DNA from: Diplonema papillatum | Taxonomy: Eukaryota > Euglenozoa > Diplonemea > Diplonemida > Diplonemidae | Length of the DNA: 64,000 bases | NCBI GenBank assembly: GCA_030068145.1 | Contig: JAPJBO010000134.1 | Span: 62,001-126,000 of the forward strand | Direction of reading: 5' to 3' | In this document: positions 21,685 to 33,300 of the stretch, one piece after another | How positions within the stretch are numbered: the first letter of the stretch is position 1 | Layout: each line of letters starts with the position of its first letter | Position numbers and translations under genes: made by a program | The notes under the pieces: generated by a model | The model's database searches: none | What the model was told of the DNA's origin: nothing | What the model saw: only the letters and a program-made list of their open reading frames with translations

Positions 21685-22572
21685 TCACGCACTCAAAGTT
21701 CGACGTATACGCACTGCCGGCGCGAGAAGCCTGCTGCGGTACACGTGCGCTTGCGGGTGATCAAGAAGAAGGAAAAATGTAGAATAAAACTTGGGCACAC
21801 CCGAAACACGCGGCGGGTACTCGGAGAAGACGCGGGGCCGCAGGTTTTCGAACGACCGGATGTGGATGAACGGGCATTTCTGCCGCCGGGGGCACGTTCG
21901 GAACGAGAAGTCCTCGCAGAGGTACAGTCGCGACGAGCTCAAGCGGGCGAGCCTCGGGTGCGTGACGAGCAGGCACGCGACCCTCAGCCCCAGCGTGTCG
22001 TCCGCTGCGTCCGAGTCCAGCTCGAAGAGCAACTTCTCGCGCCGGTCGAGCACCAGCAGAGGCGTCTTCGAACGCACCTCCGACACGACGATGTCGCCTT
22101 CCCCCGACGCCGCCTTGCGCTCTTCGATGTGGCCGAAGGCGCAGTCCGCGCCCCGGGTGCAGGAGCCGGCTCGGAAATTCTCGCACATGACCAAGGATCG
22201 GCCCAGGTTCTGAGGAGCAAGCGCCTTCGTCAGGAGGACCTGCGACTTTTCGCACAGCAGGAAACTGTCGGTCTTCCGCTGCTGCGCGAGCACCCACCGG
22301 TGGGTGTCGACGCCGACGGCCTTTATGTACGAGAACCGCTCCCACAAGTCGCGGTTGCAGGTCGTCCCCACGTCGCAGAGGACGGGTGGTTCCACAATGC
22401 CGCTGAGCACCTTGCGGCTCTCGATCTGGACCGTCATCTTCCACGTCAGGGTGCGAGGTCTGCGAGGTCTTGCCTCGTATTCCCCACAGTCCTGATTTGG
22501 TTTGCGGCACGTCAGTTCACCGTAATATTGTTCGGACCGCAATTTGCGCCGAGACATTGCACAGTGAGGCAT
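21685..22572 (-). CDS. CCCH zinc-finger protein with two fingers
   Basis: The open frame begins upstream at a GTG; the first ATG is at 22572 (MPHCAM) and a second at 22557 (MSRRKLRSEQ), which I find the likelier start because the preceding bases are a short repeat of ATGCCTCACTGT. Counting from MSRRKL, finger 1 is C125-x7-C133-x5-C139-x3-H143 (CENFRAGSC) and finger 2 is C214-x7-C222-x5-C228-x3-H232 (CEDFSFRTC). Both match the classical tandem CCCH spacing, about 70 residues apart. Such proteins bind single-stranded RNA; here a role in mRNA control is inferred. The last ~45 codons (after EYPPR) look less protein-like, and a splice or a different end is possible. Confidence 0.75.
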   Translation of the reverse strand: MPHCAMSRRKLRSEQYYGELTCRKPNQDCGEYEARPRRPRTLTWKMTVQIESRKVLSGIVEPPVLCDVGTTCNRDLWERFSYIKAVGVDTHRWVLAQQRKTDSFLLCEKSQVLLTKALAPQNLGRSLVMCENFRAGSCTRGADCAFGHIEERKAASGEGDIVVSEVRSKTPLLVLDRREKLLFELDSDAADDTLGLRVACLLVTHPRLARLSSSRLYLCEDFSFRTCPRRQKCPFIHIRSFENLRPRVFSEYPPRVSGVPKFYSTFFLLLDHPQAHVYRSRLLAPAVRIRRTLSA

Positions 22573-22951
22573 GGCACAATGAGACAATGAGGCATGACAC
22601 AGTAGACAGTGAGGCACGACAGAGCCGTATCTGAAAAGTGAGCGAGTTTGTAGAGTTGTTCAGTATACGGTGGGTGCACATGTTATCAATAGCCGGTGAC
22701 GGTGCTCTCGGACACTGCTTCTTTCGGCTGGTCTGCTTGCTGACAGCATGTTGCTCTCATGAAACAAAGGGGGAAAGACAGGGCTTCAGTGGTTGGTAGA
22801 GAGGGGGGGAAGCCTGAAAATAAAAACGAAGGTGCGAAAGACAAAATGGGCCAAAAGAAACGGGACGAGCCGGAGGGGGGGTGCTTCAATGCGTGAAACA
22901 GAAAACAGGGATAGTTGGCTCGGTCAGTTTGTCGAGGTATGTACGACAACT

Positions 22952-23035
22952 TTTTCCGACTTCCGCAATCGTGGGCAGCGCAAACTCAAGAGGTTTTGTC
23001 AACTATTCCCTGCAGTTTGCATACTTTCAAAAAGG
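22952..23035. repeat. dispersed repeat R3, copy 2
   Basis: Matches 319-400 in the same orientation (see that entry). Confidence 0.55.
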
Positions 23036-23825
23036 TAAAGCAAAACCAAAAAGCAAAAAAAGAAAAGGGGGGAAGAGACCGACGGCACCACACGAGCCTG
23101 CTTGAGGTGCATACTGGTGTGACGCGCGAACTGAAGTGTGAAAATACTCGAGGTGGTGTTAGACGGGGCAAAGGCTGCCCTTGCGCTGGGTGGTGAGTCT
23201 GTGTGCTGGAAAGAGGGACACGTCACGGAGATGGCCCTGTGATGGCTGATTGCACCACAAAGCAGGGCTGGAGTATGGCTATATTGACGTGAAACGTTTC
23301 ACAGAGGTCCCGTTGAGCTGTGAGCCTTCACCTCGAGCTGACGCGATTGACGCAAAAAAAGGAGTTTTGTTTTTTTGTTCCTTTACTTGATCGTCGGACT
23401 GCTTCCTTGCGAGGAAGGTCACTGGAAGGCATAGGGTTCCTGTGACCCTTAAAACAAGTACCTCAGGTGCACTTGGCTAATTTAGTTCCCGCACGCGGGA
23501 GCAGTCGACAAACAAACAAAGAGAGAAAGCACGGCAACATAGACTGGGTGGGGAGAGAGGGGGAGGGGGTATCGAGTTAACGGCGGGTGGGTGCGGAGAG
23601 GGGAGAGGGAGAGTTTGAAAAGACGAAAACGAGAGTGTGCCTGTTTCGCGGTTGTCTTCCATTGAGGCGCGGCTCCGTCGTTCACGTGCAAAGCCCTTTG
23701 CTTGCCACAGCTTTCGGCGTTCAATCTTGTACTCCGGTTCCGATTCCCTTGCGAGATGGATGGTCGACGACAAGAGTAGCAGTAGTTATGCAGCAACGAT
23801 CTGTGTCGATGGACTGCACAAGTAC

Positions 23826-23970
23826 AGTAGTAGTAAGTGTCGAACTGCCGAAGCAGCCGGAGGCAGCAGGCGCGGGGGGCAGGTCACTTGCTTTGCCTCT
23901 TCCGCTATACTCTCATGAAGAGACCCGCCCCCAAAAATTCTGACTGTTCAATCACGGTCGCGAAAGGGTT
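23826..23970 (+). repeat. dispersed repeat R4, copy 2 (uninterrupted)
   Basis: (AGT)n, then TGTCGAACTGCCGAAGCAG, CAGCAGGCGCGGGGGGCAGG, AGAGACCCGCCCCC and GACTGTTCAATCAC. It shows the empty-site arrangement of copy 1, without the SSU rRNA insert. Confidence 0.65.
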
Positions 23971-25029
23971 GTGCCGATAGTGAAAGAGCGACGACTGTCA
24001 CGATAAGAGAACCTCCCAAAAGGGTTGGCTGTAGTGAGACGACGACGCGGTGATGTGCTTTGTGCGCCGGAAGAACGGAACCCTAATCCTGCGCGGTCCA
24101 CTTTCCGCATTTGTGTCGCACAGCGGCCAGTCATGGTCAGCCGCATTGAACAGTCAGTTTCTGACCTCGAGTCGAAGACTCTTGCGGCGAAGATGGCCAA
24201 AGAACAACGACAACCTTGCGGCCATAATATATTGTGGTTTCACGGACAACAGCTGCGGCGACTGACTACAGCATTGTCATGAGAACGACCCACGAGATCT
24301 TCAACGCGCGGAACGACCGAGGGCAGCCCTTGGCGGACTCCCTTCCCGGCAACAAAGCACCGCCGGACCATACTTGCCTACTGTGGAAAGAAAAAAAGAG
24401 ATGAATTTTACGTTTGCGGGACAAAAGTCAAGAAGATCGGGTATCGAAAGAAGAAGTGTGAAAACGGGGAAGAAAAAAAAAAGCGGAATTCAGTGCGAAG
24501 GGAACACTTTTCTTTCAAGGTCCCCTCCCCTCCCAAGCTCATGGCGAGGGGAGAGGTGTGCTGCTCGCCGCCGCCCGTCGAGCCCTCAAAGTTGGCGCTC
24601 ACGCTAAGGCGTGGTCCTTTTGAACGGAGACGGGCTGCGGGTGCGGATGCAGCTATTTCTTTGTTGATCGCCAGCGCTCAAGCTATGCTCCGGTCCCGGA
24701 GGAAACTCGAAAACCTCCGTTTTCGGCCGGGCCCAATTCCGTCAACACTAATTCCTTACTCGTGTTGCAACAACCATAGTTGCAAAACGGTCGAAACGGT
24801 GGATAGACACGAGCACTGGCCATCAGGAAATGGAAGGATGGCCCCCGGCGAGAAACGCCGTGGAGGGGGCAACTAGGAAAGGCCGCCGTGTCTTGATTAG
24901 GTTGCAAAATATTGGGGATTAGAATAAGTTGTCGGGAAAAGAACGGCACGAACAGGCGAGGGTGGGAAGGTGGGGGAAGGGCGGGTCGTGGGTAGCAACA
25001 CTGTGTGCGCGGGAGTGTACAATGCAATG

Positions 25030-25033
<4 letters not shown>

Positions 25034-25070
<37 letters not shown>

Positions 25071-25072
25071 GT
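25034..25072. repeat. (AG)n microsatellite
   Basis: About 18 AG units with one CG interruption. Confidence 0.9.
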
Positions 25073-25757
25073 GTGCGCGTGCGTGTCGGTGTCAGTGTTC
25101 GTGTGTGTTTGCGGCTTCCAACGATCGCATTGCCAATATTTACTTTTCTGCACTCGCTGTGTATCTGGCAAATACGACTAAAGCGGTGGAAGACCAGTTC
25201 ACGAGTGCTGTGAGGCGCCAGTCCTTTTTGGAGCATTCTCCGTTTGCCCGGCGCAGTGCCCCGCACGGGTGTCCAGACGAGGATGGAGAAACACATAGTG
25301 TATGATTGAGGGGAGGTGGGTGCATATTCTTGTTTAGCAAAGGAAGAAAGAGAGAGCTGAAGAAGGGGTGCGGGTGGGCTTGAACCCGTGTTCTTGAACG
25401 CACAACAAAACTTCAGAAACAAAAGGCCAAGAGCGAAGGGAGAGCCTGCGGCACGTAGTTGAAGGCGTAGGGGGACAATTTCGTGGACTGCAAAGAAGAA
25501 AAAAACGAAAGAGAAACGCGTGGTCTTTGTTTTACTTACTGAGAAACAGGAAGAACCCAGGCGGAAGTGGGGGCACCTAGTTTAGCGGTGTCACGTCAAC
25601 CCCAGAGATTTTCGATGCCTGGGGGGCCGGGTAGTGGGGAAAACGAGCGGGGAGGGTTGAGACAAAATGAAGAAGCTTCTGGCTGAAGAAGAAACTCCTC
25701 CCAACGCTGCGGTGTTCGTTGCGAGGATGAAGGAGGACCGCGCGAAGCAAAGCAGGA

Positions 25758-27335
25758 TCAGACGTCGACGATCTCGTCTCTTTCCTCATCGTCGGCGGCG
25801 GGCTCCGCTTTGTCTTCAACGACCGTGTCGTCTTTTTCGCTTTCGACAACCGTGTCATCTTTTTCGTCTTCAACAGCCGTGTCATCTTTTTCGTCTTCAA
25901 CAGCCGTGTCATCCTTTTCGTCTTCGGCAGCAGTGTCGTCTTTGTCGTCCTCGGGGCGGTCTTCGGCGTCGTGGAAGTCGTCGCCGTCCTGCTGCTGCTC
26001 CGCATCTTCGTCGAAGGCGGGGTCTGCTTCTGCTTCTTCGATGACTTCGTCGTCGTGCGGCGCGTCTTCAGCGGCGGCGGCGGCGGCGGGCTCGACGACG
26101 GCCATCGTCGCGTCGTGGGCTTCTTCTTCCGGCTCCTCAGGCAACGCGTCGGCCGGGAACGGCTTTTCGGCATGCAGCGGCGTCAACTCCGAGGCGTTGA
26201 CTTCGATCGTGGACCCCGGCGACCGCGGCATGACGGGCTGGTACACGTACGGCGCGGGGCTTTCGATCTGCAGGTTCGGCCGCGCGGCGGGCGGTTCGAC
26301 GGCGGCTCTTGGCGTGTCTTCTTCGACGGTGGCGCGCGACACCGGCGAGCTGACGACCAGCTTCGCCTTTTCGGCGAAGCTCGAGACGGGGAGGACGCTG
26401 GAGATGACCTTCCTTTTGTCGCCGTCGTGGTAGGCCTTCACCTTCACTTCGGCGCCCACCTTCGCGTGCTTTTTGAAGGCGGCTTGGAAGGAAGCAACGT
26501 CGGTGATGGGTTCTCCGCCGAATTCGATCAACACGTCGTTGTCCCCGAAGCCTGCGGAATGCGCAGGGCCCTTCGGCACAACGTCTGCCAGGACGACCTG
26601 CGAAGGGTTGTCTACTTGGATCATCATTCCGAGCCACGGCTTCTTTGCGGGGCTCTTCGCCTTCTTCGTCGAGTGCTCGGAGGACTTCTTCTTCGTGACC
26701 TTCTTCTTCTTCTTCTTGGTTGACTTCTTGGTCCCAGTCTTCTTTTTGGTCGACTTCTTCTTCGAAACCGACTTTTTCTTGAGGCCGGTTGACGTCTTCG
26801 TGGACTTCTTCTTCGTCACCTTCTTGACGCCTGTCTTGGCGCTCGACTTCTTCTTCAGGCCGGACTTCTTCGTGGACTTCTTCTTGAGCAGGGACTTCTT
26901 GGTGGACTTCTTCTTGGTCGACTTCTTCTTGACGAGGGATGATCCCGTCTTTTTGGAAGACTTCTTCTTCAAACCAGACTTCTTGGACGACTTCTTCTTC
27001 GAGACCGACTTCTTCTTTGTGCTGAGACCCGACTTTTTGGTGGACTTCTTCTTCGTCGACTTTTTGCTGCTCTTCTTCTTGAGACGGGAAGCGGCAGTGC
27101 CTGCAGTTGCGGCGCGGGGCACCAGGGGCTGCTTCTTCTTCTTGCTGGACTTCTTCTTCAGGCTCGACCTCTTCTTGGTGCTGCCCTTCTTCTTGCTCGA
27201 CTTCTTGGTAGACTTCTTGACGATTTCCTTCCCGTCCTCGCCGATCTTCTTCTTCTTCTTGTCGGCCGACTTCTTCTTGCTCGACTTTTTCTTTCCTCCT
27301 TTGCTTCCACTTCGCGAGCGTCTTCTCTTGCTTCC
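25758..27335 (-). CDS. gene A exon 5 (KKS repeats, PDZ, acidic tail)
   Basis: Acceptor AAAACCACAG, then GSKRRRSRSGSKGGKKKSS. About 250 residues are built of KKKS/KKST units with short hydrophobic spacers, followed by a PDZ domain (PWLGMMIQVDN .. VVPKGPAHSAGFGDNDVLIEF .. PITDVASFQAAFKKH). Then comes an Ala/Pro/Glu-rich tail with five copies of a 9-residue unit (DEKDDTAVE, 27 bp in DNA) and a stop after EIVDV. The Lys-rich region could bind nucleic acid, tubulin or acidic partners; the PDZ domain would bind peptide C-termini. The frame is open for 526 codons. Confidence 0.8.
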   Translation of the reverse strand, partial: GSKRRRSRSGSKGGKKKSSKKKSADKKKKKIGEDGKEIVKKSTKKSSKKKGSTKKRSSLKKKSSKKKKQPLVPRAATAGTAASRLKKKSSKKSTKKKSTKKSGLSTKKKSVSKKKSSKKSGLKKKSSKKTGSSLVKKKSTKKKSTKKSLLKKKSTKKSGLKKKSSAKTGVKKVTKKKSTKTSTGLKKKSVSKKKSTKKKTGTKKSTKKKKKKVTKKKSSEHSTKKAKSPAKKPWLGMMIQVDNPSQVVLADVVPKGPAHSAGFGDNDVLIEFGGEPITDVASFQAAFKKHAKVGAEVKVKAYHDGDKRKVISSVLPVSSFAEKAKLVVSSPVSRATVEEDTPRAAVEPPAARPNLQIESPAPYVYQPVMPRSPGSTIEVNASELTPLHAEKPFPADALPEEPEEEAHDATMAVVEPAAAAAAEDAPHDDEVIEEAEADPAFDEDAEQQQDGDDFHDAEDRPEDDKDDTAAEDEKDDTAVEDEKDDTAVEDEKDDTVVESEKDDTVVEDKAEPAADDEERDEIVDV

Positions 27336-30300
27336 CTGTGGTTTTCAGAGTTATTAGAGTGGGATCGATTCTCGGACACGTAGTTGTCAGGTGGTGGTGC
27401 TCTTGTTGTCTGACTGCCGTGAGTTCTTGGGCCAGCTGCTGCTTCGCGGGTGGTTTGTGTGTATGCGTGGTTCTTCGTCGGGCGAGCAGGACGCGGGGGG
27501 GATGTGCCGTTGCGTTTTCCGAGTGCAAGTTCGCTTAGGGACGGGATTTAAAGTCTCCGGGTGACCACTGTCGTAAATTGTTTGTCGTCGCACCGCAGAT
27601 CCTTTTGGCATTATTGTCCGTCTAGTGAGGCTGTCTAGTGAGGCCGTCTAGTGAGGCCGTCTTAATTAGCGTTGTTCGTGAGGCATAAAGGTTCGGTATT
27701 TTAATTTTCCGGTTGGTCGTTGAGGCTGGAGTCATTGCGGCTCTGCTACAGTGAGTGGCGGCACCGGAGTTGGTGCTGCAGCGGGCGCTCTGGCCGGCGG
27801 GCGAGCTCGTCTCGCGGGGGATCGCCGCCTTGTAACGCTGCGGGCCCTCTTCTTCCTCGCGACTGCGCGGCCTACGGCGGCGGCTAACACCTTGATGGGA
27901 AACTTCAGCTTCCATTGAGCGAAGGCTACGTCCTGAGGGTACACGGGTTTGGCGTCATTCCAGCTGTCTTTGGAGCAAACTGCTACTATGCCGTTTAACA
28001 TCGCCTCTGTCCTCCGTCCAGCCGCAAAACGTGGACGGTGTGTGAATCCCGGCATTGCCGGCGCACCCAGGCAGCGTAAAGAGCATACACCCTGACGCCA
28101 CTTCCCGGGGAAGGCTGAGGCCCCCGTGTCAGCAAAGCTTAGGTCGTTGATGGCTCGTGTTAGATATCCTATCTGCAACCCTTTTTCGGCAAACGTTTCC
28201 CCAGGCAGCTTGGATCGCGTGTAGGCCTCAAAATCCAAAGCGAGTTCCACGCCGGTCGTAGGGAGAGGGGGGGTGTTGACCCAACGTAGATTCCTTAGCC
28301 AGTAGACTAGCGTCGCCGCGAAGCGCGTCCCGATCTGCTTCGTGAGGAGCTCACGGCTGTCCCTTGCCAGCTCAACGTCATATCTCCCTGCCGCGGCGGA
28401 GGCAAGCTCCCAGGGGCGCGTCGTCGCGATATTACGCTGCGCTTGCGCCATCTCGATGGAGATGGTCCCGATCAGCTTCTGGACCCTCTCCACGAGTACC
28501 GGCGGGGTTCCGATGGGGGGAATCCCCCGTGTGCTCAGGCATAGGGGCATATTCTGTGCCGCCACTCCTGCGACGTCGAGTCGGCAACGTAGATTGACCC
28601 ACCTGCCCCCCGGTCCCGGGCATTCCCAGAAATAGTGCAGCAGGGTCCCCGGCGTCCCACCGTCGCAGAACTCGCATACGCCGTCATCCGTTCCCCATTT
28701 TCTGTTGCACCACTCGCGAGAGTACACCGCTCCTGCGATGCATTTGCGGATTGCAAAGCTGAGCCTGTCCTCCGTCGCGCGGTTCTGCCACAGTCTGTTC
28801 AGCAGGCGCACATCCACCCCCCTCTCGATACCCGAGTAGCCTTGCCTTTGTGTCGTCAGGTAGCGCCACGCTCGAAGACGCAGGCCCTCACGGACGAAGT
28901 GCAGTGTCTCCTTCCCGGAAAAAGGCACGGTCGCACCTTCGAACGATAGCAACTCGAAACTGTGCCGCTTCGCCGGCAGGAAACGTATCTCTCGAAGGAG
29001 ATTGGATATCAGCCCGACGGGGCCCTTTAAGGAGGCGTCAGCCCCGGATACAAGAAGGGCATCCATTCGCAGCCGAAACCTCTCCTTCTGGTATTGCTTC
29101 GCGGCGGTGCGGAGTGAGCTGTACCCGGAGGCGCATGCCGGATCGCACAAGTGCGCCTTCGCAACAAGGGTAAGTGTCGCGAGGGGGCTCTTCGCCCGAT
29201 TTGAGCGAGGAATCAAGCAGGCGGAGAGAGCCGTGCGAAGGACGGAGTTGTTCGCAAAGCCACCGGCCGAGTTGGCGCAGTAGGCCGCGCCGTAGTGCGC
29301 GGATGCCGCGATCGTCTGCATGACGCGGAACTTGGTGCGCGGCTTCAGTGGCGACGCTTCCAGCCTGGCTGCGGCTTCCACGGTCGCGTCAGACCTACCG
29401 TTGTCCACAGGCCCTTCTGTGCCCAGGGGAACGCCCAGAACCTTAACGGTCTTCACCGACTTCACCGCCTTGCCTCCAACCTCGAGACGGGGGCCTTTTT
29501 CCGACGTCGAGAAGGAGGCACACTTGCCTTCGTTGAGAGCGAGGCCGGTCAGACTCCCGAATATCGCGGTGACTTCTATTCCTTCCTGGAGCAGCTTCGC
29601 GAGTCGCGAGAGGAGGTACAAGTCATCAGCAAAGGACTTCGGACTCACTCGTGCCCGGCTGACCAGGGCTTTCGAGAGCACGGACAGAAGGGCGTTGATC
29701 AGGACCACGGAGATAGGGCAGCCTTGGAGGATGCCGTTCGTGACCTTGAATTCATCGCCCACTCCCAGCGGGTACTTAAAACGACGTCTGAGGTACTTAT
29801 AGACGTGGCGCAGCGGCGCCAGCACACGCTCATGCAGCCCCAGAGCCTCAACTAGGTCGAGTACCAAACCTTGTGGAACGCGGTCAAAACATTTCGCAAA
29901 GTCGAGCGCGATCCCATGTAGCGGCGTTCCGTTAATAAGGGATTCCTCTATCGACAGCGCGATGTCCATGACGACGTCGTCGCAGGAGTGGCCTTTCCGG
30001 AAGCCATGTTGAGACTCGTGTATCCACTGCTCTTGCCAGACAAGAACCTCCTGCAGACGCACACTAGCCCAAAGACGATAAACGACACTGGAGACGGTGA
30101 TGGGCCGCAGCTTCAGGGGGTCATCTCCTTCTCCCTTGGGAATCAGGGTGACTAGCGCGTCTAGAACCCCGTCGGGCCATAGGCCCGTCTCCTCGACTTC
30201 GTTCAGTACTGCAGCAAACCCTTCCAGGATTGTGTCCGGCAGGGCCGCAACTTCTCGCATGCGCCAGCCGTCCACGCCGCATGACGATTGCACACCTTTC

Positions 30301-33300
30301 TTCCTCGCTATCGACCGTAGGCGGTCGGCCGTGATGGGGCCCAGTTGGCACGGGTGTTGCGCAATAAAGTCACCATATTCTCGCAGGAAGGGGGCGAACT
30401 CGGGTTCCTTTTTCCCGGCATACATGCGTAGCACGGGGTCCCACTTCCTCCTTACCGTCGCGTCAACTTCCACCAAGTTCGCCGTGAGTCGCCCGTCGCG
30501 ACCGTTCGTAAAATAGAATGTCGGCGGCGCCTCCTTCTTCACCCAAGCAAAAGACTCCTTACCCAGAGGGTTACGGAGCTCGCGCTGACACCTTGCGATT
30601 TCCAGGTACCTCGAATTTAACGTAGTCTGGGCCAGGCTCTGGCACACGTCCGAGATAGTGTGTGATAGGCCCCGCGCGGCCTTCGCCGATGGCGGTATCA
30701 GTGGCAAAGCACACTTCCCGTCCGTACGCTGGAGGATGAAGCTTTGAAACGACCGTATTTTGTCCCACTGCCCTTTGAGCAGGAGCGACAACGGGCACGG
30801 GGCGCTGGACATATCCTCCCATTTGGCTCGTGCGGCCGAGTATTCCCGCATGCGTCCGAGAAGACACCTGGCTCTCTTCAGAGGTGCGGTGTCGGCCCCC
30901 GCACCCTCCGGGGACGGCCTCGCGGACACGCGCTGGGTGCTCAGCCTCCGCCGCTCTCCTCGCCCGCGGTAGGCCGCCAGGTTACCCTCAATCTTGGACT
31001 TCTGGAGCAGATAATCCTCCGCCGCCCGCGAGATACGCAGCCAGAGAAAATCCACCCTCTGGCTGTCTTCTAGTCCGCGGGGGCACGGGTCGGCGAGTCG
31101 GTATTTCGCGACTACAGCTTTGAGAGCTGCGGTGTCGGTACGGTCAGTCAGACCGGATCCAGGGATGGCACGGGGGAAGCGGAACACCGCGTTAAGTTGC
31201 TGGAAAGCGGTGAGGTGAAGCTCAGCTCGAATCGCCTTATGTGTCGGGAACCCGGCCTCGAAGGTTTCTACGTTTCCAAGAGCGGAAGAGGCGATTTCGT
31301 TGGTAAGCACAAGGTCAATGCGTGACGGCTCCCCGTGGTAGCAGGTGTGCTCCGGAGGCCTGCTCAGGGACTTCGCGTGAAGCTCGGCACAGTCAGTCCA
31401 CCCGTTTCGCAGTGCGAAGCGTAGGGCAGGAGAGTTCAGAGGGTCTGTGTTCAGGTCACCTGCAACTACAATCGGTACCGCGCCCAGGCGCCGGCGCATG
31501 CCCCAGAGAACCCCCTCGACCAACTTCTCACGTTCAATCCGAGCCGAGTGGCCGCAATGTCCGTACAACGAAACCACGTGAAGCGCACCCTTCCCGCTTC
31601 CGGTCGCGACACGTACGTGGAGGAAGCGAGCTGCCTCGTAGGCCCGCTCTTCAACGACATCGAACGGGCTAACCACGCATGCCGGCAGGCCTTTCCTCAC
31701 AAGGATTGCTACACCGGCGCTCCCCCCGGTTATTTGGGATGGAACGTCGTTGCCACATTTACGCCCTTCGCAGCAGGAACCGAAGAAAGGCTGCCAGACG
31801 TCGAGAGCAGCACACTCCTTCAGGGCCATCCGGATTTTCTTCTGCCCGGTGCTCGTCAGCTTCGTCTCCTGCAAGCAGATGACGTCCGCCACAATGCCGC
31901 AGAGGAGGAGCACGTTCTTTAACAACGAGGTTACGTTGATCGTTACTACACGTAAGGGTGGTAGGCGAGGGCCGGACCCAGAGGATGTAGTGAGGGTAAG
32001 GTTGTGTGACGCGTATGACGCGTGGTATAATTGAGGGCTCACCATTTTGAGTCCGCGGGGTCGACGGCGGGCGCCTGCGCAGGCGAGGGCGGTGTTGGGG
32101 GGGCGTCTTGCAGTTTAGCCCAGCACGCATGGCAAACCACCGCCTCACAGGGGCCGTGTGCACATTGACGCCTCGCCTGTCCTACTTGCATACTCTTGCA
32201 GCAGACTTCGCATAGGAACGCTTTATCGTTTTCGTATGCCTCCTGCCAGTTGGCGTGCCGGCAGTCGGTAGCCATATTGTCAGCGGTGTCGACCCGCGCC
32301 ACCTTGTCCTGGGTCGTCGTCTCATCGCTGGCGCGGCTCCGCTTCTGTCCAGGAACGGGTTCTGGGCGTTCTTGGAGGCTCGCGAGGAACTCGCGAGGGA
32401 GATTAATCTTCACCCGCTGGCACTGTGTGGTGAACCCCTTCTTTTGCCTCGCGTCGATGGATCGGTCGTATTTCCTGATCGAGATTGACGCCCGATCAAG
32501 GCGGTAGAGCACTGGTGCCGGAGGTCCCTGGTCGGCAATGACCACGCACACAGTATCCCCTCGCCGTTTGAACGAACCGACCGGCTCCACATTCCATTCG
32601 GCTGCTGCGCAGGCGGCGAGGAGGTCGGACGGGTGCTCCGCCGGACACGCCGTGGTGACGATGTACTTGTCACCCCGACGCTGGCGCTTCGACAGCTTCT
32701 TCCCGACCGCCGATTCCGTGGCGGCGACGTGCTCCGGGGTCGTTCGTATGCCGAAGACGCCGGTTTTCGCACCGCCGATCACACCGAAAGTGTTCGGTGT
32801 CCGGGAAGCTATCTGGCGCGCTTCCTCGAGGGCGCAGTCGCTCACCCACACCGCCGGCAGCGTGTCCGTTCCGTTGACGAACGACATGGCCTTCCAGAAA
32901 GTGCCGGCCTTCCCGGAGCTCCGAAGCAACTTCGGCACGTCTTCGACTGGAACGCGGACGCTCACCTCACACACGCCCTGACGTCGGTGCACCTTCGTAA
33001 ACACCGACGACCAGTCCATGCGCAGACCTTCGGCTTCCGCCGCCTTCTTCGCCATGATCCTGACCGACTGGCCAGCCTTCATCGCCGTCTCCCACGTCGT
33101 GGCGTGGACATAAGCCGCACGTACCTGGAATAGGCACACCTGTGTCGTCGGCTGCCCGGGGGCGACCGTTTTGCACGATACCGTCGGCGGGGTGACGTTG
33201 TAGTACTTCGCCCACACGTCCTGGTGGTTCCCGTCAGAAAGCACCACCAGGTGCCTCGCCGACTCTGCCCACGGTACGGTGCACACGACGGCTACTTTTG

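Larger units (their letters stand above)
22573..25757. other. no gene recognised; repeats
   Basis: 3.2 kb of AG/GT-rich spacer with repeat R3 (22952-23035), repeat R4 (23826-23970) and an (AG)n run (25034-25072). The open frames are low-complexity. I see no supportable gene. Confidence 0.5.

Noticed and set aside
25577-27528. alternative frames over gene A exon 5 (198 and 463 codons minus, 294 plus)
   Set aside because: Frame shadows of the KKS/acidic low-complexity sequence; only the PDZ-encoding frame has a fold and matches gene B.
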